The notes: generated from the sequence alone by a model not told the origin. A stretch of 17,371 bases of DNA from an uncultured Arthrobacter sp. (GCA_937873245.1 CALMVY010000371.1:1-17371); one strand, 5' to 3'; numbered from the stretch's first letter, positions 1 to 6,400 are shown. Made by a program: numbers and translations.

Positions 1-2
1 AT

Positions 3-43
3 CGGCCGGCCGCCCTGGCGCGTGTGCGCTGGGCGGCCGGCCG
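3..43 (-). terminator. Hairpin downstream of the DUF3618 operon
   Basis: A perfect 13-bp inverted repeat (CGGCCGGCCGCCC and its complement, 3-15 with 31-43) encloses a 15-base loop, in which a further GCGC pair can form. It lies 15 bases past the stop codon of the leftward DUF3618 gene, where a terminator is expected. The window edge cuts off any T tract, so intrinsic termination cannot be confirmed. Confidence 0.55.
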
Positions 44-57
44 GTTCCAAACGGGGA

Positions 58-654
58 CTAGCGCTGCTGGACGTTGTCCTTGGCTTCGACGGTCCGGTCC
101 TTGACGTCCGCCACGGCGCCCTGGCCCTCGGCCTTGACGTGCCCGGTGGCGTCGGCGGCTGTTGCCTTGACGTTCTCCATGGCTTCCTGTGCCGGCTCCT
201 TGAGCCCCTCGGCCACGTGCTTCGCGGCTTCGGTCAGCTCGGTGGTGAGCGGTTCGGCCGCGGTCTTCAGCGCATCCGCCGCCTCACGCTCCTTGGTGCT
301 GGCCGGGATCAGGGAGGACACCAGCAGGCCGGCGCCGAACGCAATCAGGCCAGCGGCCAGCGGGTTGCCCTGGGTTTTGGCCTTGACCTGGGCCGGGGTG
401 TCCCCGATCGCCGCGCCGGCGTCGCCCAGGTGCGCCCCGGCGGTGCCGGTGGCGGAGTGGACGTTGCCGGCGGTGTGGTCTGCTGCTCCCATGACCTTCT
501 CCTTCACTCCAAAAACGGCGTCTTTAACTTTGTCAGTCTGCCGCTGGACGATGTGGGACGGGGTGACCTTGTCCGCGACGGCATCGACGTTCGTGCCCAG
601 CCGCGCGCGGGTCGCTTCAATATCTGCTCGGATGACATCCGGGTTTTCACTCAT
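58..654 (-). CDS. DUF3618 domain-containing membrane-anchored protein
   Basis: This is a 198-aa protein with a DUF3618-like N-terminus (about residues 1-45: NPDVIRADIEATRARLG, then a V-D-A-V-A-D-K-V stretch). A glycine-rich central region follows, then one likely membrane segment near residues 99-119 (LAAGLIAFGAGLLVSSLIP). The tail of about 75 residues is rich in Ala, Glu and Lys and looks amphipathic, like LEA or apolipoprotein-type helices. The ATG is preceded by a GAGGAA ribosome site. It is the last gene of a three-gene leftward operon, 18 bases after the holin-X gene. DUF3618 proteins have no established biochemical function. The association with holin-X proteins suggests an envelope or osmotic-stress role, which is inference. 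Confidence 0.85.
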   Translation of the reverse strand: MSENPDVIRADIEATRARLGTNVDAVADKVTPSHIVQRQTDKVKDAVFGVKEKVMGAADHTAGNVHSATGTAGAHLGDAGAAIGDTPAQVKAKTQGNPLAAGLIAFGAGLLVSSLIPASTKEREAADALKTAAEPLTTELTEAAKHVAEGLKEPAQEAMENVKATAADATGHVKAEGQGAVADVKDRTVEAKDNVQQR

Positions 655-672
655 CGTGTTTCCTCGCTGTAT

Positions 673-1086
673 TTAGGTAGTGGGCTTGAGCGTGGGCGGG
701 ATTTCCTGCAGCGTCTCGGCGGTCTGGGGCATGCCCTTGACCGCGTTGAGTTCCTTGCGGCCCATGGCCACCAGGACCGCCGCGACAATTCCCCAGATCA
801 CGGCGACGACGACGGCGGACCAGCCCAGCCCCATGAGAGTCCCGAGCGCCCACCAGAGCGCCAAGGACAGGAACAGCAGGACGAAATGGCCCGCGACGCC
901 GGCGCCGGCCAGCATCCCTGCGCCCTTGCCGGCGCGGGTCGCGGTCTGCTTGAGTTCGACCTTGGCCAGCTCGACTTCCTGCCGCATCAGGGTGGACATG
1001 TCCCGCGTGACCTCGCCCAGGAGATCGCCCAGCGACGACGTCTCAGCCTTCTCGTGGGCCGCGGTGGGGGGCATTTCGCTGGTCAT
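673..1086 (-). CDS. Phage holin family protein (actinobacterial holin-X, PF07332-like)
   Basis: This is a 137-aa protein with an amphipathic N-terminal part (SSLGDLLGEVTRDMSTLMRQ, then EVELAKVELKQT) followed by two hydrophobic helices at about residues 56-83 and 87-108. It ends in a short polar tail. The order and the LMRQEVELAKVEL signature fit the holin-X family, whose members are chromosomal membrane proteins of actinobacteria and rarely real phage holins. The start codon overlaps the stop of the upstream gene (ATGA at 1083-1086), so translation is probably coupled. The DUF3618 gene follows 18 bases later. A role in stress-related membrane organisation is inferred from the operon only. Confidence 0.85.
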   Translation of the reverse strand: MTSEMPPTAAHEKAETSSLGDLLGEVTRDMSTLMRQEVELAKVELKQTATRAGKGAGMLAGAGVAGHFVLLFLSLALWWALGTLMGLGWSAVVVAVIWGIVAAVLVAMGRKELNAVKGMPQTAETLQEIPPTLKPTT

Positions 1087-1928
1087 CGACGGCCACCGTC
1101 AAAGGGGTCATCGCGGAAGGGGTCATCACGGAGCGGGTCCGTCGCCACGGGCTCGGAGGCCCAGCGGTCCTGCCGGACGCCGTCACCGAGCGGATCGCCG
1201 TCGAGCGGATTGGGCGGGTACGTGTCCGCGAACCCCGCCGTCGTGGTCTCCGGGGCCGGCATCTGCACGGGCGGCGGCGGAACGGCCATGCCGGTGTCGG
1301 GGACCCGGGTTGCGGCGGCGGATATCGTTTCCGGCGCTCCGGCGCTGAGGCTGCGGCTGAGCCGTCCTGCCAGGACGCCGGCGCCGGCCGCGAGCAGCAG
1401 GAAGGTGCCGGGACGCTGGCGGGCAAAGGACTTCACCTCGGTCAGCAGCGAACCCGGGTCGCGGCCATCAAGCCATGACGCCACGGCGGAGGACCGCTCG
1501 GCAGCCTGGCGCACGAGGTCGGTGGCGACGCCGGGCTGGTCGGACGCGGCGGCCATGCTGTGCAGTTCGGTGGAAACGGAGCGCAACCCTTCGGCGACCT
1601 TCTGCTGCTGCGCGCCGGCCTGGTCAGTGAGGTCCGACTTGGCCTGGTGCAAGAGATCCCGGGCGTTCGTCTTGACCTCGGCGGTGACGTTGGCCGCTTC
1701 CGTTTTGGCCGTCTCTGCCACGGTCTGGGCGGAATCAGCGGCCTGGCGCTTCAGTTCCGCGGCCTCGTCCTTGGCCGCGTCGGTCTTGGACGCGCCGGTG
1801 TCGGCGGATGTGCCGGAAACGCTGCCGTTTGCGGCCGGCGGGAACGTGGTTTCCGGCCGGAGGGGAGTCTGCTGGGTGGCCGTGGGTGTGCGGTAGCTAC
1901 CGTCCTGGGGCCATTGGTTCTCTGTCAT
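1083..1928 (-). CDS. Hypothetical membrane-anchored Ala-rich helical protein
   Basis: This 281-aa protein is the first gene of the leftward operon. Its N-terminal 45 residues are low complexity (Pro, Thr, Ser, Gly). Residues about 49-130 form a long charged Ala/Glu/Lys/Gln helix region resembling LEA-type or coiled-coil segments. A conserved-looking block follows (SWLDGRDPGSLLTEVKSFAR, about 151-170), then one membrane segment at about 175-190 (FLLLAAGAGVLAGRL). The C-terminal tail is Pro-rich and acidic, with a short repeated DPFRDDPF unit encoded by tandem near-repeats around 1098-1140. The ATG has a GAAAGAGAG ribosome site. Topology and operon suggest an envelope protein tethered by one helix. 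I do not recognise a named function. Confidence 0.8.
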   Translation of the reverse strand: MTENQWPQDGSYRTPTATQQTPLRPETTFPPAANGSVSGTSADTGASKTDAAKDEAAELKRQAADSAQTVAETAKTEAANVTAEVKTNARDLLHQAKSDLTDQAGAQQQKVAEGLRSVSTELHSMAAASDQPGVATDLVRQAAERSSAVASWLDGRDPGSLLTEVKSFARQRPGTFLLLAAGAGVLAGRLSRSLSAGAPETISAAATRVPDTGMAVPPPPVQMPAPETTTAGFADTYPPNPLDGDPLGDGVRQDRWASEPVATDPLRDDPFRDDPFDGGRR

Positions 1929-1986
1929 CTTCGCTCTCTTTCAAGATCGGCTGCTGATCACGAACCAGCAATATCTGGAGGTTAAA

Positions 1987-2015
1987 TAGTAAGCATGATT
2001 ACTAATGAATAGTAA
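1987..2015. promoter_or_regulatory. TAGTAA/TTACTA dyad plus a third half-site (putative operator)
   Basis: TAGTAAGCATGATTACTA at 1987-2004 is palindromic at 16 of 18 positions. A further TAGTAA half-site sits at 2010-2015, 23 bases from the first. The block is strikingly AT-rich against its surroundings. It lies just downstream of the proposed -10 element of the leftward envelope operon, where a repressor would block transcription. The binding protein is unknown. Confidence 0.45.
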
Positions 2016-2042
2016 GTACCCTTGGTTTAATTCTTGTGAAAC
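2016..2042 (-). promoter_or_regulatory. Candidate stress-sigma promoter of the envelope operon
   Basis: On the minus strand GTTT (2039-2042) is followed after 17 bases by GGGTAC (2016-2021). This resembles the GTTT-N(14-17)-GGGTA(C/T) promoters of actinobacterial SigB/SigF-type stress sigma factors. A transcript would start near 2008 and leave an untranslated leader of roughly 80 bases before the ATG at 1928. The assignment rests on the motif only. Confidence 0.4.
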
Positions 2043-2130
2043 GCCGGACGGGCGAGGGGTCCAGCGCCACCCGGGCCACCCGGGCCACCCGTGCCGCCCA
2101 CCCGCGGGAAGACCGCAGCGGCCGGTGAAC

Positions 2131-2136
2131 TAGGCT
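2131..2136 (+). promoter_or_regulatory. -10 element TAGGCT of a probable leaderless transcript
   Basis: TAGGCT lies six bases upstream of an ATG at 2143, the spacing typical of actinobacterial leaderless mRNAs. No clear -35 element is visible. Transcription from here would read a seven-codon ORF and then the spermidine-synthase-like gene. Confidence 0.4.
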
Positions 2137-2142
2137 TGAAAC

Positions 2143-2166
2143 ATGAGCAAAACGGTGGACGGCTGA
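2143..2166 (+). CDS. Possible seven-residue leader peptide (MSKTVDG)
   Basis: ATG at 2143 opens a seven-codon reading frame ending in TGA (2164-2166). Its last base is the first base of the next gene's ATG (TGATG), an arrangement typical of translational coupling. The ribosome-binding sequence of the downstream gene (GGTGG) lies inside the leader. Codon content gives no biosynthetic attenuation signal. It may simply be chance, so confidence is low. Confidence 0.3.
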   Translation: MSKTVDG

Positions 2167-3086
2167 TGGCGAAGCGGGGCAGGGCGGCCGGCCGGAACAG
2201 CACCGAAAAGACCGCTGGTGTGGTGGACGTCCCGAAAGGCAGCCGGCCCCAGGGGCCGGTGGAGGGGGTCTACTACATCGATACCGGCGACTGTGAGCTG
2301 ATCGCCGACCAGGACAACTCCACCGGCTGGCTGCTGCGGATCAACGGCGTAATGAGTTCGCATATCGACCTGGCCGATCCGCTGTTCCTCGACTTCGAGT
2401 ACATGCGCTGGATCGCGGCCCTGGTGGAGTCACGCTGGCCACGGGAATCAGGGCCGAAGCTCCGTGCCCTGCACCTCGGCGGCGGAGCATGCTCACTGGC
2501 GCGCTACTTTCACGCCGCCTACCCGGATGCCCGCCAGGTGGTGGTGGAACTCGACGGCAAGCTGGCGGAGTACGTCCGGGGCTGGTTTGACCTGCCGAAA
2601 GCGCCGCTGATGCGCCTGCGCGTGGGGGAGGCCCGCGCTGTGACAGAGAGCCTTACGCCGCAGACCCGGGACCTGATCATCCGCGACGTCTTCGCCGGAT
2701 CGCTCACCCCGCGACCGCTCACCACCACCGAATTCAACCTGCACGTCCAGCGCGTCCTGGCCCCCGGCGGGATCTACGTGGTGAACTCCGGCGACGCACC
2801 GGATTTGAGGAACGCCCGCGAGGACGCCGCGACCATCGCGGGCAGCTTCAAGCACACCGTGATCATCGCTGACCCGGCCATGCTGAAGGGCCGGCGCTTC
2901 GGGAACATGATCATGGCCGGCAGCGATGTTCCGTTCGACGACGACCCCGGGCTGGCGCGGCGCCTGCTGGGCGGGGCGGTGCCCGCGCACATCTGGGACG
3001 ACGCCAAGGTCCGGGCCTTCGCCGCCGGGGCCACGGTGCGCCACGACCCGAAAACGGTAGAGACGGCGCCGTCGGCTGCTCCGTAA
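2166..3086 (+). CDS. Spermidine synthase-like (methyltransferase-fold) protein
   Basis: This is a 306-aa protein from the ATG at 2166, chosen because homology-like sequence begins soon after and GGTGG lies seven bases upstream. A GTG at 2091 would add 25 implausible residues. After a basic 30-residue tail comes a small beta domain (about 34-70), then a Rossmann methyltransferase-like core with LHLGGGACS (102-110), the VVELD strand end (126-130) and IIRDVFAG (161-168). This is the fold of SpeE-type aminopropyltransferases. The polyamine-binding D-x-x-D-P-x-G-P loop expected after the third strand is absent, so real spermidine synthase activity is doubtful. Such SpeE-like proteins are common in actinobacteria and mostly uncharacterised. 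The TAA stop lies inside a palindrome shared with the convergent LysR gene. Confidence 0.8.
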   Translation: MAKRGRAAGRNSTEKTAGVVDVPKGSRPQGPVEGVYYIDTGDCELIADQDNSTGWLLRINGVMSSHIDLADPLFLDFEYMRWIAALVESRWPRESGPKLRALHLGGGACSLARYFHAAYPDARQVVVELDGKLAEYVRGWFDLPKAPLMRLRVGEARAVTESLTPQTRDLIIRDVFAGSLTPRPLTTTEFNLHVQRVLAPGGIYVVNSGDAPDLRNAREDAATIAGSFKHTVIIADPAMLKGRRFGNMIMAGSDVPFDDDPGLARRLLGGAVPAHIWDDAKVRAFAAGATVRHDPKTVETAPSAAP

Positions 3087-3129
3087 CGGCCCTTTTGGCG
3101 CCCGAAAACGGCGGTTACGGAGCAGTCGA
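3072..3129. repeat. Palindrome A between convergent genes (58 bp)
   Basis: Perfect 12-bp arms CTGCTCCGTAAC (3076-3087) and GTTACGGAGCAG (3114-3125) continue inward with few mismatches (GGCCCTTTT against AAAACGGCG) and outward with wobble pairs. Both flanking genes stop inside the arms: TAA at 3084-3086 on plus and TAA at 3115-3117 on minus. It probably acts as a bidirectional terminator. The same arm sequence recurs in palindrome B at 11017-11074, so this is a dispersed repeat family. Confidence 0.85.
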
Positions 3130-4032
3130 TGAGTGCCCGCCCCGGCCCATGAGCGCCTCGCGGTGGGCCTTGGTCTGTTCCCGCAGCGCCTGCACCACCG
3201 CCGCGACGGCCGGGCGGCGCATGGAGTCGGGCCGCAGCACCATCCAGTACGGCAGCAGTTCGGCGAACTTGTCCGGCAGCAGTCGGACGAGGTCCGGATG
3301 CAGGTCCGCCGCGAAGCACGGCAGGAACCCGATCCCGGCGCCGGCGCGGGTCGCCTCCACATGGACGAAGACGTTGGTGGAGCTCAGCCCGTCCCGCATG
3401 GCCGGTACCAGCCGCCGCGGGGCGTCCAGGTCGTCCACCTGCAGCATGGAATCGACAAAGTAGACCAGCGAATGGGCGCTTAGCTCCTCAATCGTCGTCG
3501 GGGTGCCGTACTCGGCCAGATAGTCGCGGGAGGCATACATGCCAAGCATGTATTCGCCGAGCCGGGCCGCCGCGGCCCGGTGCACCTGCGGTTCGCCCAC
3601 CACCACCTCGATGTCCAGCCCCGAACGCTGCTGGAGCGCCCGCCGGGTCACGGTAATGATCTCGACGCTGAGCCCGGGGTGGTCGCGGCGCAGCCTGGCC
3701 ACCGCGGGGGCCGCGATGTAGGCGCTGAAGCCGTCCGTGGCGGTCATCCGGACGACGCCGGTGATCGGGTCCGGGGTCCTGCCGGGCTGTTCGAGGCTCC
3801 GGATCGCCGCCTCCACCCGCTCGGCCACCTGTACCGCTTCTGCGCCCAGGTCCGTGAGTTCCCAGCCGCCGGAGGCGCGGGACAACACCCGCCCGCCCAG
3901 CGCCTTTTCCAGTGCCGCAATCCGGCGCGAGACGGTGGTGTGGTTCAGCCCAAGGGACTGTGCCGCCGTCGTGAACTTTGCGGAGCGGGAGACCGCCAGG
4001 AGCACAAGCAGGTCATCAGGGTTAGCGTTCAT
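3115..4032 (-). CDS. LysR-family transcriptional regulator
   Basis: This is a 305-aa protein from the ATG at 4030-4032, the start that places the winged helix-turn-helix at about residues 5-65 (LLVLLAVSRSAKFTTAAQSL, then NHTTVSRRIAALEKALG) as usual for LysR proteins. An upstream ATG at 4095 would add 21 residues with no ribosome site. The rest is a typical effector-binding domain of two alpha/beta lobes. It is divergent from the 3-hydroxybutyrate-dehydrogenase-like gene across 140 bases, the classic LysR arrangement, so that gene is the likely target (inference). The last residues (S-T-A-P, stop) are encoded by a palindrome arm. The effector cannot be told from sequence. Confidence 0.9.
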   Translation of the reverse strand: MNANPDDLLVLLAVSRSAKFTTAAQSLGLNHTTVSRRIAALEKALGGRVLSRASGGWELTDLGAEAVQVAERVEAAIRSLEQPGRTPDPITGVVRMTATDGFSAYIAAPAVARLRRDHPGLSVEIITVTRRALQQRSGLDIEVVVGEPQVHRAAAARLGEYMLGMYASRDYLAEYGTPTTIEELSAHSLVYFVDSMLQVDDLDAPRRLVPAMRDGLSSTNVFVHVEATRAGAGIGFLPCFAADLHPDLVRLLPDKFAELLPYWMVLRPDSMRRPAVAAVVQALREQTKAHREALMGRGGHSSTAP

Positions 4033-4050
4033 ATCTGCAATTCTGCACAT
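4033..4050. promoter_or_regulatory. Imperfect dyad, possible LysR autoregulatory site
   Basis: ATCTGCAATTCTGCACAT has symmetric AT-n-TGCA and TGCA-n-AT arms around a 4-base centre. It sits immediately before the LysR start codon, within the divergent LysR/SDR promoter region. LysR sites are usually AT-rich dyads with a T-N11-A core. This is a weak but well-placed candidate. Confidence 0.3.
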
Positions 4051-4070
4051 AAGGGGTGCTGCTTTGACCA

Positions 4071-4099
4071 TTGAAACACCCACTTTGTGCGGCAATACT
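4071..4099 (+). promoter_or_regulatory. Sigma-70-type promoter of the SDR gene
   Basis: TTGAAA (4071-4076) and AATACT (4094-4099) are separated by exactly 17 bases. Transcription would start near 4106 and give a leader of about 65 bases to the ATG at 4173. The divergent LysR gene begins 38 bases upstream of the -35 element, so a LysR site here could serve both genes. Confidence 0.5.
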
Positions 4100-4172
4100 C
4101 AGTGAAGCTGCTCAGTGCTGTGCATCGCACCTTCTCTGGGCCGTCAAAGACCGCGAACTGAGGAGTGCAGAC

Positions 4173-4922
4173 ATGGAGAGCAGCTTGAACGGGCGCAAGG
4201 CCCTGGTGACCGGCGGAGCCGGCGGGATCGGTGCTGCCAGCGTCCGCGCCCTCGCGGCACGGGGTGCCAAAGTGGTGATCGCGGACGTCGACGAGGCCGC
4301 GGCCGCAGCCCTCGCCGACGAGGTCGGCGGCACCTCCTGGGCGGTCAACCTGCTCGACGTCGAGGCCCTCCAGTCCGTCAGCCTGGACTGCGACATCCTC
4401 GTCAACAACGCCGGAATCCAGCGGATCAGCCCCATCGAGGACTTCGATCCTGCGGACTTCCGCCGCCTCATCACGCTGATGCTCGAAGCGCCGTTCCTGC
4501 TCATCCGCGCCGCGCTGCCGCACATGTACGCGAACAACTTCGGCCGGATCATCAACCTGTCATCCGTGCACGGGCTCCGAGCCTCGCCGTTCAAGAGCGC
4601 CTACGTCTCGGCCAAGCACGGGCTGGAAGGCCTGAGCAAGGTCACTGCGCTGGAGGGCGGCGCGCACGGCGTCACCTCCAACTGCATCAACCCCGGCTAC
4701 GTCCGGACGCCGCTCGTCGAGTCCCAGATTGCCGACCAGGCCAAGGTGCACGGGATCCCGGAGTCCGAGGTCCTCGCCAAGATCATGCTGACCGAGGCCG
4801 CCGTGAAGCGCCTCGTCGAGCCGGAGGAAGTCGCCTCCCTCGTTGCCTGGCTGGCCTCCGACGACGCCGGCATGGTCACCGGCGCGAGCTACACCATGGA
4901 CGGCGGCTGGTCCGCCAGGTAG
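4173..4922 (+). CDS. 3-hydroxybutyrate dehydrogenase-type SDR oxidoreductase
   Basis: This is a 249-aa classical short-chain dehydrogenase. The start at 4173 has AGGAG seven bases upstream, while an in-frame ATG at 4071 would overlap the promoter. TGGAGGIG (13-20) is the dinucleotide loop and Asp38 after the second strand favours NAD over NADP. NNAG (78-81), Ser131 and Tyr144-x-x-x-Lys148 complete the active site. The HGLRASPFKSAYVSAKHGLE stretch and the C-terminal VTGASYTMDGGW resemble the D-3-hydroxybutyrate dehydrogenase subfamily (3-hydroxybutyrate to acetoacetate). The catalytic-tetrad Asn position reads Met103 (T-L-M-L-E-A-P-F), which appears to be a subtype feature. The divergent LysR is the likely regulator. 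Substrate assignment is by resemblance. Confidence 0.85.
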   Translation: MESSLNGRKALVTGGAGGIGAASVRALAARGAKVVIADVDEAAAAALADEVGGTSWAVNLLDVEALQSVSLDCDILVNNAGIQRISPIEDFDPADFRRLITLMLEAPFLLIRAALPHMYANNFGRIINLSSVHGLRASPFKSAYVSAKHGLEGLSKVTALEGGAHGVTSNCINPGYVRTPLVESQIADQAKVHGIPESEVLAKIMLTEAAVKRLVEPEEVASLVAWLASDDAGMVTGASYTMDGGWSAR

Positions 4923-4951
4923 CGAGCCGTCCCGCTTCCCTGCACACAGCA

Positions 4952-5009
4952 ACGCGGGGTCACATCACGCCCGTCCTGCCCCCGGCATGGGCGCGATGTG
5001 ACCCCGCGT
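4952..5009. repeat. Palindrome C between convergent genes (58 bp)
   Basis: Arms of 23 bp (4952-4974 with 4987-5009), beginning ACGCGGGGTCACATC, pair with one mismatch and one wobble around a 12-base centre. It lies 29 bases after the SDR stop and 16 bases before the stop of the leftward HTH gene, so it probably terminates both. Its arm sequence is unrelated to palindromes A and B, but the size is the same. Confidence 0.85.
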
Positions 5010-5025
5010 CGCTTGTTGGCGCCGG

Positions 5026-5277
5026 TCAGTCCGCTTGCTTGTTGTCGTCGCCCTGGACTTTGCGTTGGCCCTGGTCCTGGTCCGGGGTGGCCGGTTCGGT
5101 GGCGCGGCGGATGTAGTCGTTGACGGCTTCCTCGGGCACCCGGAACGAGCGCCCCACCCGCACGGCGGCGATGGCATGGGACTTCACCAGCCGGTAGACG
5201 GTCATCTTGGATACACGCATGGCCGCAGCGACTTCCGCGATGGTCAGGAAGTGCGAGGAAACATTCGCTGAGCTCAT
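5026..5277 (-). CDS. Small helix-turn-helix (excisionase/MerR-like) DNA-binding protein
   Basis: This is an 83-aa protein from the ATG at 5275-5277. A GTG at 5295, overlapping the preceding TAG as TAGTG, would add six residues and could be used by coupling. Neither start has a clear ribosome site. Nearly the whole protein is one HTH_17-type domain: FLTIAEVAAAMRVSKMTVYR followed by a wing with VRVGRSFRVPEEAV. This wording matches the chromosomal actinobacterial regulator family that includes M. tuberculosis Rv0500A rather than phage excisionases, and no integrase is nearby. The charged Asp/Gln/Lys C-terminal tail is probably disordered. It directly follows the 86-aa unknown gene. Target genes are unknown. 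Confidence 0.85.
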   Translation of the reverse strand: MSSANVSSHFLTIAEVAAAMRVSKMTVYRLVKSHAIAAVRVGRSFRVPEEAVNDYIRRATEPATPDQDQGQRKVQGDDNKQAD

Positions 5278-5294
5278 GTCTTCGGGCCCGTCCA

Positions 5295-5555
5295 CTAGTC
5301 GGGGTACCGGAGTTGCCGGTAGTCGTAGAAGATGACGTCGTCCGGCGGGCTGCCGGCTGTCCGGAGGCCGACGTAGGGGGCATCAATCACGGTGACTGTG
5401 CCCGTATGCCGGCCGTTGAATGGATCATCGCCGATCAGCACCTGCCCTTCCCGGAACGGAATCCGCGGTGTTGTTGCGCGGCCAACCGTTCCCGAGAGGA
5501 AACGCGCCACGCGGCGTCGTTCGCGTTGTGCCTGTGGAGATGCTGGGGACTCCAT
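5295..5555 (-). CDS. Conserved-looking hypothetical protein, 86 aa
   Basis: The start ATG (5553-5555) is preceded by GAAGGAG with eight-base spacing, a strong ribosome site, and this decides the start in a frame that stays open much further upstream by chance. The protein has an Arg-rich N-terminal helix (AQRERRRVARFLSG), then a likely beta-rich part (GQVLIGDDPFNGRHTGTVTV, then DAPYVGL). It ends in DDVIFYDYRQLRYPD. No membrane segment or signal peptide is visible. The beta part could be a small SH3/OB-like barrel, which is a guess. It precedes the HTH gene with a one-base overlap if that gene uses its GTG, suggesting one transcript. I do not recognise a family. Confidence 0.7.
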   Translation of the reverse strand: MESPASPQAQRERRRVARFLSGTVGRATTPRIPFREGQVLIGDDPFNGRHTGTVTVIDAPYVGLRTAGSPPDDVIFYDYRQLRYPD

Positions 5556-5688
5556 CGGAACCACTCCTTCAGAGGGCGCGCCACTTGGGTTTTCGGCGAA
5601 TCCGGGCCGGGTGCGGGAGGGCTCCCCGGCCGGCCTTCCGGGCCGATCCGGTACCGCCGTGAAGCAACTGTAGCCCCCAGCCCCTTTC

Positions 5689-5702
5689 GTAACACGAGTA
5701 AC
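5689..5702. promoter_or_regulatory. GTAAC direct repeat (possible response-regulator site)
   Basis: GTAACACGAGTAAC contains two GTAAC units separated by four bases. It lies about 135 bases upstream of the 86-aa gene, and a possible -10 (TACAGT on minus, 5667-5672) lies downstream of it, so it would cover the -35 region. Direct GTAAC repeats are reported for the actinobacterial response regulator MtrA. The link here is inference. Confidence 0.35.
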
Positions 5703-5746
5703 TCCTACCCCTGCCGGACCGGGCACCACTTGGGCTGCAGCGCCCA

Positions 5747-6400
5747 CTACTTGCCGGGCTGGGGCGCCGCACCGTTCCCCACGAGTACAAGGCTTCCGCC
5801 GAGCCCGATCATCATGGCCCCTCCTGTGGTGCCCAGGGCGGCGATCCGCCGGGGCGAGCTGGCAAACCAGTGCCGCGCCGTCCCCGCGATCAGCGCCCAG
5901 CCGGTGTCCGAGACCAGCGCGATCGCGAGGAAGAGCGCCCCCAGCGTCGCCAGCTGCAGCGGAATGGCGCCGGCCGGGTAGTCCACAAACTGGGGCAGCA
6001 CGGCCACAAAGAACACAATCGACTTGGGGTTGGTGGCACCCACGATGAATCCCTCCCGGAGGATCCTGAGAGTCGACGACGGACGCGAGGGGTCCGCCGC
6101 CGTCGGGCCTCCGCCGCGGTGCCGGATGGCCTGGATTCCGAGGTAGATGAGGTAGGCCGCGCCGGCGAACTTGACAGCGCTGAAGAGCACGACGGACTGG
6201 GCCAGCACCACCCCCACGCCCAGGGCCACCGCGGCGATCTGCAGCAGCTCCCCGACGGCGTTGCCCAGCACGCTCAGGAGTCCGCCCCTGCGGCCCAGCG
6301 CCAGCGTGCGGCCGATGACAAACAGCACGCTGGGTCCCGGGACGGCGATCAGGAGGAGGGCCGCGAGGGCAAAGGCCAGGAGGTTGGGCGCGGGGACCAT
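5747..6400 (-). CDS. LysE/RhtB-family amino acid exporter
   Basis: This is a 217-aa integral membrane protein. It opens with a hydrophobic helix running into PGPSVLFVIGRTLALGRRGG, the family's Pro-Gly-Pro signature, and a following N-A-V-G. About six membrane segments can be placed: roughly 5-25, 40-62, 65-85, 112-132, 143-165 and 185-207. A charged cytoplasmic loop (RHRGGGPTAADPSRPSS) follows the third. I chose the ATG at 6398-6400 because a TAAAAT -10 box lies five bases before it (leaderless start) and the family begins here. The reading frame stays open upstream by chance. The substrate cannot be read from sequence. It lies directly after the amino acid permease gene on the same strand but seems to have its own promoter. 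Confidence 0.88.
   Translation of the reverse strand: MVPAPNLLAFALAALLLIAVPGPSVLFVIGRTLALGRRGGLLSVLGNAVGELLQIAAVALGVGVVLAQSVVLFSAVKFAGAAYLIYLGIQAIRHRGGGPTAADPSRPSSTLRILREGFIVGATNPKSIVFFVAVLPQFVDYPAGAIPLQLATLGALFLAIALVSDTGWALIAGTARHWFASSPRRIAALGTTGGAMMIGLGGSLVLVGNGAAPQPGK

Noticed and set aside
673..1086. Holin annotation as a sign of a prophage
   Set aside because: Holin-X proteins are common chromosomal proteins in actinobacteria, and no other phage gene is present.
22..1896. Long plus-strand open frame opposite the envelope operon (624 codons)
   Set aside because: It is antisense to three genes with good ribosome sites and recognisable domains. Its translation is Gly/Arg/Leu-rich without domains, as expected for a GC-rich shadow frame.
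5026..5277. Excisionase-like HTH as a sign of an integrated element
   Set aside because: No integrase, attachment-site repeats or tRNA nearby. The sequence resembles the chromosomal Rv0500A-type regulators.
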